Counted from the stretch's first letter, positions 1 to 7,885 are shown. The stretch: DNA of 39,591 bases from Ruminococcus sp. UBA4275 (GCA_002395085.1 DGVV01000098.1:1-39591), one strand, 5' to 3'. Notes: generated by a model not told the origin, from the sequence alone. Numbers and translations are program-made.

Positions 1-2
1 CT

Positions 3-1190
3 ACGACTCCGAAGAAGGTCACCACTACCGAGACCACCGCTACCGAGATCACCACTTCCACCACCACTACCGAGACCTCCACTTCCACCACCACCACTTC
101 CTTCTGCCAGACGGAACCGCCCCTCACGAGCCTCACAGAGACCACGGAACCGCCCCTCACGAGCCTCACGGAGACCACGGAACCGCCCCTCACGAGCCTC
201 ACGGAGACCACCACCAATGACAGCGCATGGCATAAGGACTACAAACTTGCTGACGGCGGCCACTACATGATCCTCGCAGACGTTGCAGGCGCACCGGGCG
301 AAGAAGTTGAAGTTCCGATGTATGTCTACGGCGATACCGGTTCTGCCGGCATCAGCCTCAGCATTGGCTACGATCAGGAGCTGACGCTGGAGTCGCTCGA
401 CGAAGCTCCGACTGCTCAGGAAACCGCATATCTCGGTACAAATATGCTCAATGGTGACTGCTATCCGGCAAGCGCACTCTTTATCTCCGATAAGGACCGT
501 ATTGCGGAAGACGGCAAGACCGTTCTGGTGCTGACCTTCACGATTCCGGAAGATGCAAAGCCCGGCACGATCTACAAGGTCAAGTTTGAAGACGGCACAG
601 AACCGGATTCTTCCGGCTATGTCACCCAGAACATGATCGTCGATCACGACGGCAATGAGCTGGATGTTACGCTCTACTCCGGCACGATCACGGTCATCAA
701 CTCCGATGAAATCTGCCTCAACAAGACCAGCCACAACTTCAGCGCAATCGGTGAGAACCTGAGCCTCAACCTCTTCAACGCTGACGGCGCTGTTACCTGG
801 AAGTCCTCCGATGAAAAGGTCGCAACGGTTGATCAGAACGGTTTTGTTACTTCTGTCGGCACGGGTTCTGCTGTCATTACCGCCACCTGCAATAAGGCAG
901 ATTACACCTGCAGCATCATGGTCGGTCTGTTCGGTGACGTGGACGGCAACGGCGACGTCGATCTGACGGATGCAATCTCTGCACTTCAGGCTTACACCTC
1001 CACGATTCTCCACACCGCAATGCCGCTGACTGACGAGGAATTCGCCATCGCGGATGTTTCCGGCAACGGCAAGGTGGAGCTGGATGACGCGATCAGCATC
1101 AACCAGTATTACACCAACACCCACCTGCTCAAGAAATCTGCAAGCTGGTATGAGCTGACCAAAAACCCGAAAGCTCCCGATGCTCCGTAA
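3..1190 (+). CDS. Cohesin-BIG2-dockerin protein, scaffoldin/adaptor-like (5' end outside window)
   Basis: The frame is open from the first bases, so the N-terminus is missing. Visible order: Thr/Glu-rich linker with three copies of an 11-residue repeat (111-209), a cohesin-like domain (about 255-700; beta-rich, with VLVLTFTIP and LYSGTITVI strands typical of cohesins), a BIG2 Ig-like domain (about 705-925; VTWKSSDEKVATVDQNG signature), and a C-terminal dockerin (about 930-1110) with two calcium loops, GDVDGNGDVDLTD and ADVSGNGKVELDD. Proteins carrying both a cohesin and a dockerin act outside the cell as adaptor scaffoldins: the cohesin binds a partner's dockerin and the dockerin plugs into a larger scaffoldin. 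It ends 219 bp before the ECF sigma gene, with a hairpin between, so it is probably a separate transcript. The dockerin is certain; the cohesin call is good but rests on pattern only. Confidence 0.82.
   Translation, partial: TTPKKVTTTETTATEITTSTTTTETSTSTTTTSFCQTEPPLTSLTETTEPPLTSLTETTEPPLTSLTETTTNDSAWHKDYKLADGGHYMILADVAGAPGEEVEVPMYVYGDTGSAGISLSIGYDQELTLESLDEAPTAQETAYLGTNMLNGDCYPASALFISDKDRIAEDGKTVLVLTFTIPEDAKPGTIYKVKFEDGTEPDSSGYVTQNMIVDHDGNELDVTLYSGTITVINSDEICLNKTSHNFSAIGENLSLNLFNADGAVTWKSSDEKVATVDQNGFVTSVGTGSAVITATCNKADYTCSIMVGLFGDVDGNGDVDLTDAISALQAYTSTILHTAMPLTDEEFAIADVSGNGKVELDDAISINQYYTNTHLLKKSASWYELTKNPKAPDAP
111..209 (+). repeat. 33-bp tandem repeat, three copies
   Basis: Three consecutive 33-bp units (111-143, 144-176, 177-209) differ at one base (ACAGAG versus ACGGAG). 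Each encodes TEPPLTSLTET in the linker before the cohesin domain. The near identity suggests recent expansion and likely variation in copy number between strains. Confidence 0.9.
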
Positions 1191-1211
1191 TCAGGCAATT
1201 GCTTAAATGAC

Positions 1212-1250
1212 GATCACCCGCTGTTTGATACCACGAACAGCGGGTGTATC
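1212..1250 (+). terminator. Hairpin after the cohesin-dockerin gene
   Basis: CACCCGCTGTT (1215-1225) pairs perfectly with AACAGCGGGTG (1236-1246) around a 10-nt loop. No T-run follows, so intrinsic termination is likely weak. Confidence 0.45.
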
Positions 1251-1303
1251 ATTGTGCGAAATATACAAATCCGGACGTATTATTTGTGCAAGTATACAAT
1301 TTT

Positions 1304-1352
1304 AACCTGACGTGTCAGGTTTTGGCATTTTTTCGACGTTACTATATAGAGG
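1304..1352 (+). promoter_or_regulatory. ECF-type promoter, copy 1 (before sigma and sensor genes)
   Basis: TGTCAGG (1313-1319) followed by TTTT, then CGACGTTA (1334-1341), then CTATATAGAGGGCGCT. The two boxes start 21 bp apart, as in copies 2 and 3. An AT-rich stretch after the upstream box and a CGT-containing downstream box fit ECF promoters in general. In this copy alone the upstream box lies in a perfect inverted repeat (AACCTGAC-GT-GTCAGGTT, 1304-1321). A farther upstream TTGTGCAA...ATACAATT element is shared with the other copies. Its position before the sigma gene suggests autoregulation. Confidence 0.7.
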
Positions 1353-1409
1353 GCGCTGAGTGCAGGATCTCAGCACACCTCTTCCAACATCATGATGCAG
1401 GGAATTATA

Positions 1410-1892
1410 ATGAAAAAAGAAAACGATCAGATCTCGCAGATCGCAGAGCGATATTATCGGTCGATATACTGCTACTGTGCCGCGAAGCTCGGTGATTCGG
1501 AGGCTGCAAAAGACTGCACGCAGGAAGTGTTTCTTGCGCTCGTCAAAAAGCAGCATCTTCTGAATGATCCTGAGAATATCCGCGGCTGGCTCTATCGGGC
1601 CGCCGACCTCGCCATGCGTGAATACCGGCGTAAAAACGCCAAATATGTTGCTACACCAGAAGAAGAATTACTCCGGCTGGCTGAATCTGCTGCACCCGCT
1701 CCGGATGACCAGCAAATCCGCAGCCTGCTGACAGATTCTGAATATCAGCTTCTGGTCTCGCACTATACAGAGGGGTATCCCATCTGTGAGATTGCACAGC
1801 AGCTCGGTATTTCAGAAGCTGCTGCGTATCAGCGTATGTCACGCATCCGCCGAAAATTATCCGTCGCACTGGGAAGGGGGGATGCGCTATGA
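1410..1892 (+). CDS. ECF-family RNA polymerase sigma factor
   Basis: A 160-residue sigma-70 family protein with only regions 2 and 4, the ECF layout. Region 2 covers about residues 10-75 (YYRSIYCYCAAKLGDSEAA, then CTQEVFLAL and a WLYRAA helix). Region 4 covers about 105-155 and carries the DNA-binding helix-turn-helix CEIAQQLGISEAAAYQRMSR. The two are joined by a short variable linker. The start at 1410 is preferred over ATGs at 1392 and 1395 because AGGGA lies 7 nt before it. It overlaps the next gene by 4 bp (ATGA), the classic coupling of an ECF factor to its anti-sigma factor. The promoter-like block before it recurs before two downstream dockerin genes, which makes them its probable targets. 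The ECF call is secure; the regulon is inferred. Confidence 0.9.
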   Translation: MKKENDQISQIAERYYRSIYCYCAAKLGDSEAAKDCTQEVFLALVKKQHLLNDPENIRGWLYRAADLAMREYRRKNAKYVATPEEELLRLAESAAPAPDDQQIRSLLTDSEYQLLVSHYTEGYPICEIAQQLGISEAAAYQRMSRIRRKLSVALGRGDAL

Positions 1893-3112
1893 AAGAAAAC
1901 AGAAATGAATACTCTGACCTCATTTTCCGCGGCATGAAGGCAGATCTCGAACACTGTGCCGAGCTGGAACGTCAGCTTGATGCGGAACTTGCTAAGGCGC
2001 ATCCGGATTTTGACCGCGTTGATGCCCTTTCCGAGGAGATTGCTGTGCTGCGCGGCGCGATGCCAATGCACGATCCGGAGGATGACTTGCAGGAAATGCT
2101 CGCTGCACTTCCGCCCAAACGGCATTTCTCTGTGAACCGCTGGAGCAATCTTGCTGCTGTCGCAGTGATCTGCGGCATTGCACTGACGATTGTTCCCGCT
2201 GCAATCAGAGACCGCAAAGCCATCCATACTGTACCGGAAACCACTTCTGCGACAACCACGACAACCACCACTACAACCACTACCACGGCTGAAGAAGCAG
2301 AACCTTCTGCCCCTGTAACTACAGTTTCCTCTATCACGGGGAAGACTGCTGTAACCACTACCGTGACGGAAGTCACATCCCCGCCGCAAACATCGACAAC
2401 CAATGCGGATGCCGCGCAGACCAGTACTGAGACGGCCCGTACCAACCAGACCGGTACAACATCTGCAACGCAAATCACCCGATCCACATCCGGCAGTACA
2501 AGCAATACGACATCCAGCAGCTTTTCACACACCCGCACAACCGCAAGTACACGTCAGACATCCGGTTCTTCCAGCGTGACAACCACGGCTTCCACCAGGA
2601 TCACGAATCCGACCCGTACCAGAATCACTACCATCACAACTACGACCACATTGGAAACACAAAATTCATACTCGTACACACGTCCTACACAAACCAGCAT
2701 CTCCGTCACAAAGCCGACCCGTTCCGACCCCTATGCTACTACAACGATGGCTTCGTATACCACCTGGATAGAAACCGCGACGACGGTTACCTGGACGACG
2801 TCGGATATCACCCGTGTCTCGCAGACCACCTCACAAACCACCACAGTATACCAATACGATGCAGAAATCTGCCCTGTCGATCAATACGGCAAACCGATCA
2901 TTGGCGCGGAACTGGTCCTCTACAGCAGCGATGGAGAGGAAATAGACAGATGGATCACAGACGGCACACCGTATCAAATGATGCTTCCCCCAGGTGTCTA
3001 TGAACTGATTGTCGAATCTGTTCCGGATGGCTATTCGCTGCCGAACTATTCCTTCATCATCCAGATTCCGTACCAGAACAGCATCTTCCCCGTATTCAAA
3101 AAAATGGATTAA
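1889..3112 (+). CDS. Probable membrane anti-sigma/sensor protein with Thr-rich stalk and SpaA-like tip
   Basis: This 407-residue protein is coupled to the sigma gene by a 4-bp overlap. Residues 1-80 are charged, helical and predicted cytoplasmic; they lack the HxxxCxxC zinc motif of common anti-sigma (ZAS) domains. One membrane segment spans about 86-106. Residues about 115-320 are an extreme Thr/Ser-rich stalk. The C-terminal 80 residues look like a SpaA/Cna_B prealbumin-type beta-sandwich (KPIIGAELVLYSSDGEE, then LPPGVYELIVESVPDGYSLP). The topology matches C. thermocellum RsgI proteins, which hold a sigma factor inside and sense polysaccharide outside, but the N-terminal domain and the sigma class differ. 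The anti-sigma role is inferred from position and topology; what the tip binds is unknown. Gene A starts 42 bp downstream with no hairpin between. Confidence 0.72.
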   Translation: MKENRNEYSDLIFRGMKADLEHCAELERQLDAELAKAHPDFDRVDALSEEIAVLRGAMPMHDPEDDLQEMLAALPPKRHFSVNRWSNLAAVAVICGIALTIVPAAIRDRKAIHTVPETTSATTTTTTTTTTTTAEEAEPSAPVTTVSSITGKTAVTTTVTEVTSPPQTSTTNADAAQTSTETARTNQTGTTSATQITRSTSGSTSNTTSSSFSHTRTTASTRQTSGSSSVTTTASTRITNPTRTRITTITTTTTLETQNSYSYTRPTQTSISVTKPTRSDPYATTTMASYTTWIETATTVTWTTSDITRVSQTTSQTTTVYQYDAEICPVDQYGKPIIGAELVLYSSDGEEIDRWITDGTPYQMMLPPGVYELIVESVPDGYSLPNYSFIIQIPYQNSIFPVFKKMD

Positions 3113-3154
3113 AAGAACTGACTGCGAAAAATGAATCTAAGGAGGTCCATCATC

Positions 3155-5143
3155 ATGAAATCAACTGCACAAAAAATCATGACCGCACTGCTCGCATTGT
3201 CTGTCACGCTTCCGACAGCTCTGCCTGAATTTTCAGCTTTCCGTGCCGATGCCGTTTCGCAGAAACAAGCGGAATGGCAGTCCGTCCGGACTGAGAGCAT
3301 TGCAGACGCTGCACCTGTTACCACAACTGCCACCTCCGCAACATATTACTGCACAACCGGTCTCTCGAACTCCACGACCGCTACGACTGTGACCACCTGC
3401 GGCTGCGATGACTACGTCGAGCGGCTGAAACACACCTATGATCCCGATAAGGATTACTCCGGCTACAAGGAAGGCATCATCAGCATCCGCGGGGATTCGG
3501 TGCTGGAGCATGAAGTCGGCGGAAAGCTCGATTTCTCCCAGATCTACATCAGCGGCAGCGGCAGCTACGGCGAAGGCAATGAGAAGGTTTACTGGGACAT
3601 CTTCGACGAAACTGTGGCAGACAGAGACTATGCGATCGACTACGGCAACTATAATCCCAATCAGCCCGGCAAATATAAGCTCACCCTTTACGTCTTTATC
3701 GGTGAACCGGGTGCCCGCGGCGGCAAGACGACCTTCGAGGTGACTGTCACCCCCAAGAATCAGAATGGGACAACCGGTATGGCGGATTCCAATGAGACCA
3801 CCACCACGACAACCGAAGCTTCCCATTTCAGCGGCAGCGCGTGGATCAGCGGGGAAATCCGGGAGCACCATGTCGGAGAAGAACTGGATCTTTCGGATGT
3901 CCGCTTCTCCGCCTGCGGCACGGACGGCACCGAGGATCAGCCGATCAACTGGGACATTTTCGATGAGTCTGTGCTGAACAGCGATATCGAGATCGACGAT
4001 TCCGAATATGACAGCAGCAAGCCCGGTGTCTATACAATCCACTTCACACTCTTGCTGAATGGCATCTGCGACGAAAACCAGCAATACAGAATCCCGTTTA
4101 ACAGCAAAGTCACGGTCACCGCGGCGCCGCAGACCACCTGCGTCACAACAAGCATCCCCTATGTCATTACCGGCAACACCGACTGGAACGGCTATACGCC
4201 GCAGCCCGGTGAGTACAACTGGTACTGGACCGGTGACCGCCAGACCTGCGCCTATGAGGGCGCTCCGGCTGCTTCCAAAACGGATGAAGACCGTGCCGCA
4301 TACGTCGGGGAGGAAATTCAGATCGAGATGCCGTATTTCAGCAGGAATCATACTCCGCTGTACGACACCCGCATCAATCTGGATAACCTGAAAGCACTGA
4401 AAACCAGCGGCAATCCCCTTCTTTTCAGCGACAGCTATTTTGAATTCACCGATACGGCAATCGTTTGGCACGCAAACATCGTCGATGAAGGCACCTGCCC
4501 GCTGGATTTCTATGTGGAATCCCCTGACACGGAAGAAACTGCAATCTACTCCTTCACACTGAATACCAAGTTCCCGAACTTCACGCTCACCACCACAACC
4601 GCTGTTCGCTGCACAAATATTGCGCCGTATGCCGGCACCGCAGATGTCATCATGGAGGACTCCGGCAAGACCACCTATACGATGGCATATCCGGTCTACA
4701 AAGACGGCGGTGACCATGAATTCACGCTGTATGATGTCAATGTCGAGACCGACAGCGCCGAGTATCTGAAGAACAATGACGGCTCGCACTATGTTATGTA
4801 TTCCAAGGATGCGATCATCGCACGCGACCCCAAAGCGCTTGCAGTGAATGCGCATCAGGAAGCTGTGCATTTCACGGTTGCTTCCAGAAACGGCGTTTAC
4901 AAGATGACCTACAATTTCATCAACGAAATGAACAAGAAAAAATTTCTGCCGAACACCGGTGACATCAATCTCGACCAGACGATGGATGTCAAAGATGCCG
5001 TTTACCTGTCCCGCATCTGCGGCGGCGACTCCAGCATCATCCTCAGTGATGTGCAGGAAAAGCAGGCAGACATCAACGGTGACGGTCACCTCAATTCGCT
5101 GGATATTACCCTGATGCTGCGCAGACTTGCAAAGCTGATCTGA
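3155..5143 (+). CDS. Secreted dockerin protein A (two Ig-like modules, two uncharacterised modules, dockerin)
   Basis: A 662-residue exported protein. The start at 3155 has AAGGAGGT 9 nt before it, so the ATG at 3131 is rejected. Signal peptide: about residues 1-33. Order: two Ig-like repeats with a VGE-LDLS...KPG-Y pattern (about 105-200 and 228-323), module Y (about 365-470; EIQIEMPYFSRNHTPLYDT, then FEFTDTAIVWH), module Z (about 497-590; YTMAYPVY, then KDAIIARD) and a C-terminal dockerin (602-660; calcium loops GDINLDQTMDVKD and ADINGDGHLNSLD). No glycosidase signature is visible. It probably docks to a cohesin on the cell surface or cellulosome. It is the third gene of the sigma/sensor transcript. 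Modules Y and Z recur in B and C and I cannot assign them to a known family. Confidence 0.85.
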   Translation: MKSTAQKIMTALLALSVTLPTALPEFSAFRADAVSQKQAEWQSVRTESIADAAPVTTTATSATYYCTTGLSNSTTATTVTTCGCDDYVERLKHTYDPDKDYSGYKEGIISIRGDSVLEHEVGGKLDFSQIYISGSGSYGEGNEKVYWDIFDETVADRDYAIDYGNYNPNQPGKYKLTLYVFIGEPGARGGKTTFEVTVTPKNQNGTTGMADSNETTTTTTEASHFSGSAWISGEIREHHVGEELDLSDVRFSACGTDGTEDQPINWDIFDESVLNSDIEIDDSEYDSSKPGVYTIHFTLLLNGICDENQQYRIPFNSKVTVTAAPQTTCVTTSIPYVITGNTDWNGYTPQPGEYNWYWTGDRQTCAYEGAPAASKTDEDRAAYVGEEIQIEMPYFSRNHTPLYDTRINLDNLKALKTSGNPLLFSDSYFEFTDTAIVWHANIVDEGTCPLDFYVESPDTEETAIYSFTLNTKFPNFTLTTTTAVRCTNIAPYAGTADVIMEDSGKTTYTMAYPVYKDGGDHEFTLYDVNVETDSAEYLKNNDGSHYVMYSKDAIIARDPKALAVNAHQEAVHFTVASRNGVYKMTYNFINEMNKKKFLPNTGDINLDQTMDVKDAVYLSRICGGDSSIILSDVQEKQADINGDGHLNSLDITLMLRRLAKLI

Positions 5144-5199
5144 TCTTGCTTTCTTCTACACACTTCGCTTCATGTGGAAACTTCTTTTCCTTCACTTCA

Positions 5200-5236
5200 G
5201 CCTGTTCCTGCTTTCCGGCGGGAACGGGCTTTTTTT
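5200..5236 (+). terminator. Intrinsic terminator after dockerin gene A
   Basis: GCCTGTTCCTG pairs with CGGGAACGGGC, followed by seven Ts. The sequence from about 5160 to the stem is nearly the same as that before the terminator of gene B. Confidence 0.88.
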
Positions 5237-5307
5237 GCACAGTAATTGTGCAGACTGCACAAATCATTGTGTGTATAATTGTGCAATCATACAATTTGCA
5301 AATTGAA

Positions 5308-5347
5308 TGTCAGGTTTTACCAATTTTACGACGTTTCTATATAGAGG
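5308..5347 (+). promoter_or_regulatory. ECF-type promoter, copy 2 (before dockerin gene B)
   Basis: TGTCAGG (5308-5314) and CGACGTTT (5329-5336) start 21 bp apart and are followed by CTATATAGAGGGCGCT, as in copy 1. Upstream, TTGTGCAATCATACAATT (5279-5296) sits 11 bp before the first box. Confidence 0.7.
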
Positions 5348-5510
5348 GCGCTCAACAGGGAATCACCTTTCCGCCCATCACGCATTCGATTGCAGGAAAC
5401 ACAGAATCCCAAAGGAAATGAAACGTGCGCACGGATTGCCTGCGGAATTCCCGTTTCCAAATATTACACACAGCACCATGTTTCTGAATCATCTAAAGGA
5501 GGAAATGATT
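5348..5510 (+). other. 5' leader of dockerin gene B
   Basis: About 160 nt lie between the putative transcription start and the ATG. It opens with GGCGCT, shared with the other two leaders, and ends with AAAGGAGG (5495-5502), which fixes the start at 5511. I see no further gene or known riboswitch here. Confidence 0.4.
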
Positions 5511-6929
5511 ATGAAACGGAATTTCCGTAAAATTACAACCGGTCTGATGGCATTGACCATTACGCTGCCGTCAGCAGTGTCACAGATGCCGCTGCATAAT
5601 GTCAGCGCAGTATCAGCAGCACCGGTGCAGATTACAGCAGCACCCGCAGAATCTGAACCCGCCGCCGAGGAGGAGATTCAGCCTGCCGTCACAACCGGTC
5701 CGGCGGAGGCGTTTTCCGTCAACACCGGCACCTATACCACCATGCCGAAGGCGTATGCACCGATTGTCACCACGACCACAACCGGCTTTGATGATTGCAG
5801 CCTTTACATCTTCGGCACAAACAACTGCGTCACCGGCATCTGGCCGGACGACTCAGAAATCACAACGACGACGACAACCACTGCCACATCCGGCTGCGAT
5901 GACTATGTTGAGAGACTGCGGCACGCCTTTGACCCAAGCAAAGATCATTCCCGATACACCAAGACACTCCGCATCGGCGGTATGGATACAAAAACGGAAT
6001 ATCAGATCGGCGAGCAACTGGATCCCTCGCAAATCTATATTTCCGCATCCGGTATGTATGAGGATGAAGCAGGAAATATTGTAAACTGGGATATTTTCTA
6101 TTCGGCGCTGAATAATCAGTCTGACTATGAAATTGATGATTCCAAGTTTGACAGTACGAAGCCCGGCAAATACGAGATCACGGTTTATCTGCCTTTGAAT
6201 GAATTACCGGATGCTGACGGCTGCAAAGGCACTTTCACGGTCGAAGTCGCAGCGCCTGGAGACACAACCACCGAAAGACACTCCGACATTCCAAATATTG
6301 AACTGCTCTCCCTGCCGAAAACTGACTATCTGATCGGTGAAGAACTGGATCTCTCCGGCGCCATGCTGATCTGGGGCGAAGGTCCCATTCAATACGACGG
6401 CAAGGTCTGGTGGGGGCTTCCGCTGGATCAATACCCGGAACTGGTGGATGCTTCCGGATTCGACAACACCAAGCCGGGAACATACCGCATTTATGTCAAT
6501 CTGCACGATTCACAGTCGCCGGGATTTGACTTGCAGACCTATTATGATGTAACAGTTTCCGGAGGATGCTTCACCACCTGCACATCATACGACTGGGAGC
6601 AGGTGCATACCGATCACTTCTTCGATAATTACTGGTGGGAAAAAAACAGCAAGGATTATTACTATGACGGCGCACCCAACGACGGTTACAAGAATAAGTA
6701 TTATAATGTCGGTGAGGAATTTGAGATCAGACTGCCGTATGCAGGCAAGGATCACAAGCCGATGTATGATACCACCGTGCAGACCGAACTGCAATACAAT
6801 GAAGACAATCTGGTGAGCAACGGCTATCTCAGCTTCACCGATACCGCGATCATCTGGCATTCCAAGGCACTCAAGGAAGGCACTGTCCGTGTCGTATTCA
6901 AGACTGCATCCGATACCGGCATCGGCTGA
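5511..6929 (+). CDS. Dockerin protein B, N-terminal part, ended by an in-frame TGA
   Basis: 472 residues from the ATG at 5511. Signal peptide about 1-36, Thr-rich linkers, two Ig-like repeats (about 155-248 and 262-350) and module Y (about 385-470; GEEFEIRLPYAGKDHKPMYDT, then SFTDTAIIWH). Translation stops at TGA 6927-6929, just after SDTGIG. Paralogue C reads SETGNGW at the same place and its Trp codon (10148-10150) is TGG. The frame then stays open to 7520 and encodes module Z and a dockerin. As read, the product would be secreted without a dockerin and could not join the cellulosome. Explanations are a recent nonsense mutation, a base-call error or UGA readthrough. Confidence 0.8.
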   Translation: MKRNFRKITTGLMALTITLPSAVSQMPLHNVSAVSAAPVQITAAPAESEPAAEEEIQPAVTTGPAEAFSVNTGTYTTMPKAYAPIVTTTTTGFDDCSLYIFGTNNCVTGIWPDDSEITTTTTTTATSGCDDYVERLRHAFDPSKDHSRYTKTLRIGGMDTKTEYQIGEQLDPSQIYISASGMYEDEAGNIVNWDIFYSALNNQSDYEIDDSKFDSTKPGKYEITVYLPLNELPDADGCKGTFTVEVAAPGDTTTERHSDIPNIELLSLPKTDYLIGEELDLSGAMLIWGEGPIQYDGKVWWGLPLDQYPELVDASGFDNTKPGTYRIYVNLHDSQSPGFDLQTYYDVTVSGGCFTTCTSYDWEQVHTDHFFDNYWWEKNSKDYYYDGAPNDGYKNKYYNVGEEFEIRLPYAGKDHKPMYDTTVQTELQYNEDNLVSNGYLSFTDTAIIWHSKALKEGTVRVVFKTASDTGIG

Positions 6930-7520
6930 AAAGGCTGCTTTGATTACAATATTGAGATCAGCAAATCTGATGATCCCATCACGACGGAGACCGAAGAAAC
7001 CACACCATATATCGTCAGCGAATCCATCTCCTCGAAGCTCAACTTCCATGAGCATCGTGAGACCGTGACACTCCCCTATCCGCAGATCAATGCACAGCAG
7101 AACGCATACGATATTGAAGTCTTCGACCAGAACGGCAAATGCATCAATAACCTGATGTACTTCACCAAAGACTGCATCATCATTAAGGACGTCACAGCCC
7201 TTACAGAAGGCACAAATGCCAAGACGCTGAATCTGACCGTCCGTTCCGAGAGCAGTGCATATCAGGCAGATTACAGCATCTGCGCGGAGAATGTCTCGAA
7301 TGACTCTGAGATGCAGCAGTTCGTGCAAAATACCGGTGACGTCAATCTCGACCAGAAGATTGACGTCAGGGATGCCGTTTACCTGTCCTGCATCTGCGGC
7401 GGCGATTCCAGCATCATCCTCAGCGATGTGCAGGAAAAGCAGGCAGACGTCAACGGCGACAACCACCTCAATACCCTTGACCTTACCCTGATGCTGCGCA
7501 AACTCGCACGTCTGATCTGA
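6930..7520 (+). pseudogene. C-terminal part of dockerin protein B (module Z and dockerin) after the TGA
   Basis: Same frame as the preceding part, open from 6930 without a further stop. It encodes the end of module Y, module Z (ETVTLPYPQI, then CINNLMYFTKDCIIIKDV) and a complete dockerin with loops GDVNLDQKIDVRD and ADVNGDNHLNTLD, ending LARLI like C. The first in-frame ATG is at 7065, without a good ribosome site, so independent translation is unlikely. The intact sequence suggests the break is recent or is read through. Confidence 0.75.
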
Positions 7521-7586
7521 TCTTTGCGCGGTTTTCCGCGCACACACACACTTGCTTCATGTGGATACTTCTTTTCCTTCACTTCA

Positions 7587-7624
7587 GCCTGTTCCTGCGT
7601 CCGGCAGGAACAGGCACTTTTTTT
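7587..7624 (+). terminator. Intrinsic terminator after dockerin gene B
   Basis: GCCTGTTCCTGC (7587-7598) pairs perfectly with GCAGGAACAGGC (7604-7615), then ACTTTTTTT. It is a close paralogue of the terminator after gene A. Confidence 0.92.
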
Positions 7625-7697
7625 GCTGCACGTATTATGCAAACTGCACAAAAGTGTAACAATATCATTGTGCAATCATACAATTCGTAAAAGTGGA

Positions 7698-7737
7698 TGT
7701 CAGGTTTTGCCAATTTTCTGACGTTACTATATAGAGG
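7698..7737 (+). promoter_or_regulatory. ECF-type promoter, copy 3 (before dockerin gene C)
   Basis: TGTCAGG (7698-7704) and TGACGTTA (7719-7726), 21 bp apart, then CTATATAGAGGGCACTGAG. The upstream element TTGTGCAATCATACAATT (7668-7685) is identical to the one in copy 2 and lies 12 bp before the first box. Confidence 0.7.
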
Positions 7738-7885
7738 GCACTGAGCAGAGAATCATCCAATGCCCGCTTCATCATGATGGAGGGAATGCAGGATCCCGCC
7801 GCACACTGTTCCTGCCGCGCGATCCCGATTCCCAATGCCAAGGAAACAACCTGAGACCTAACATCATAAGAAGGAGGAACCGATC
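7738..7885 (+). other. 5' leader of dockerin gene C
   Basis: About 150 nt. It contains CATCATGATGGAGGGAAT, which resembles CATCATGATGCAGGGAAT at the start of the sigma gene, so promoter and leader appear to have been duplicated together. It ends with AAGGAGG (7871-7877) before the ATG at 7886. No gene is apparent inside. Confidence 0.4.

Noticed and set aside
1304..1321. The inverted repeat as a divergent ECF promoter
   Set aside because: On the minus strand the nearest CGT box is about 35 bp from the TGTCAGG-like box, not 21.
2230..2860. Repetitive ACC/ACA/ACG runs in the sensor gene taken as a possible CRISPR or satellite array
   Set aside because: They are in-frame Thr codons without constant repeat or spacer length.
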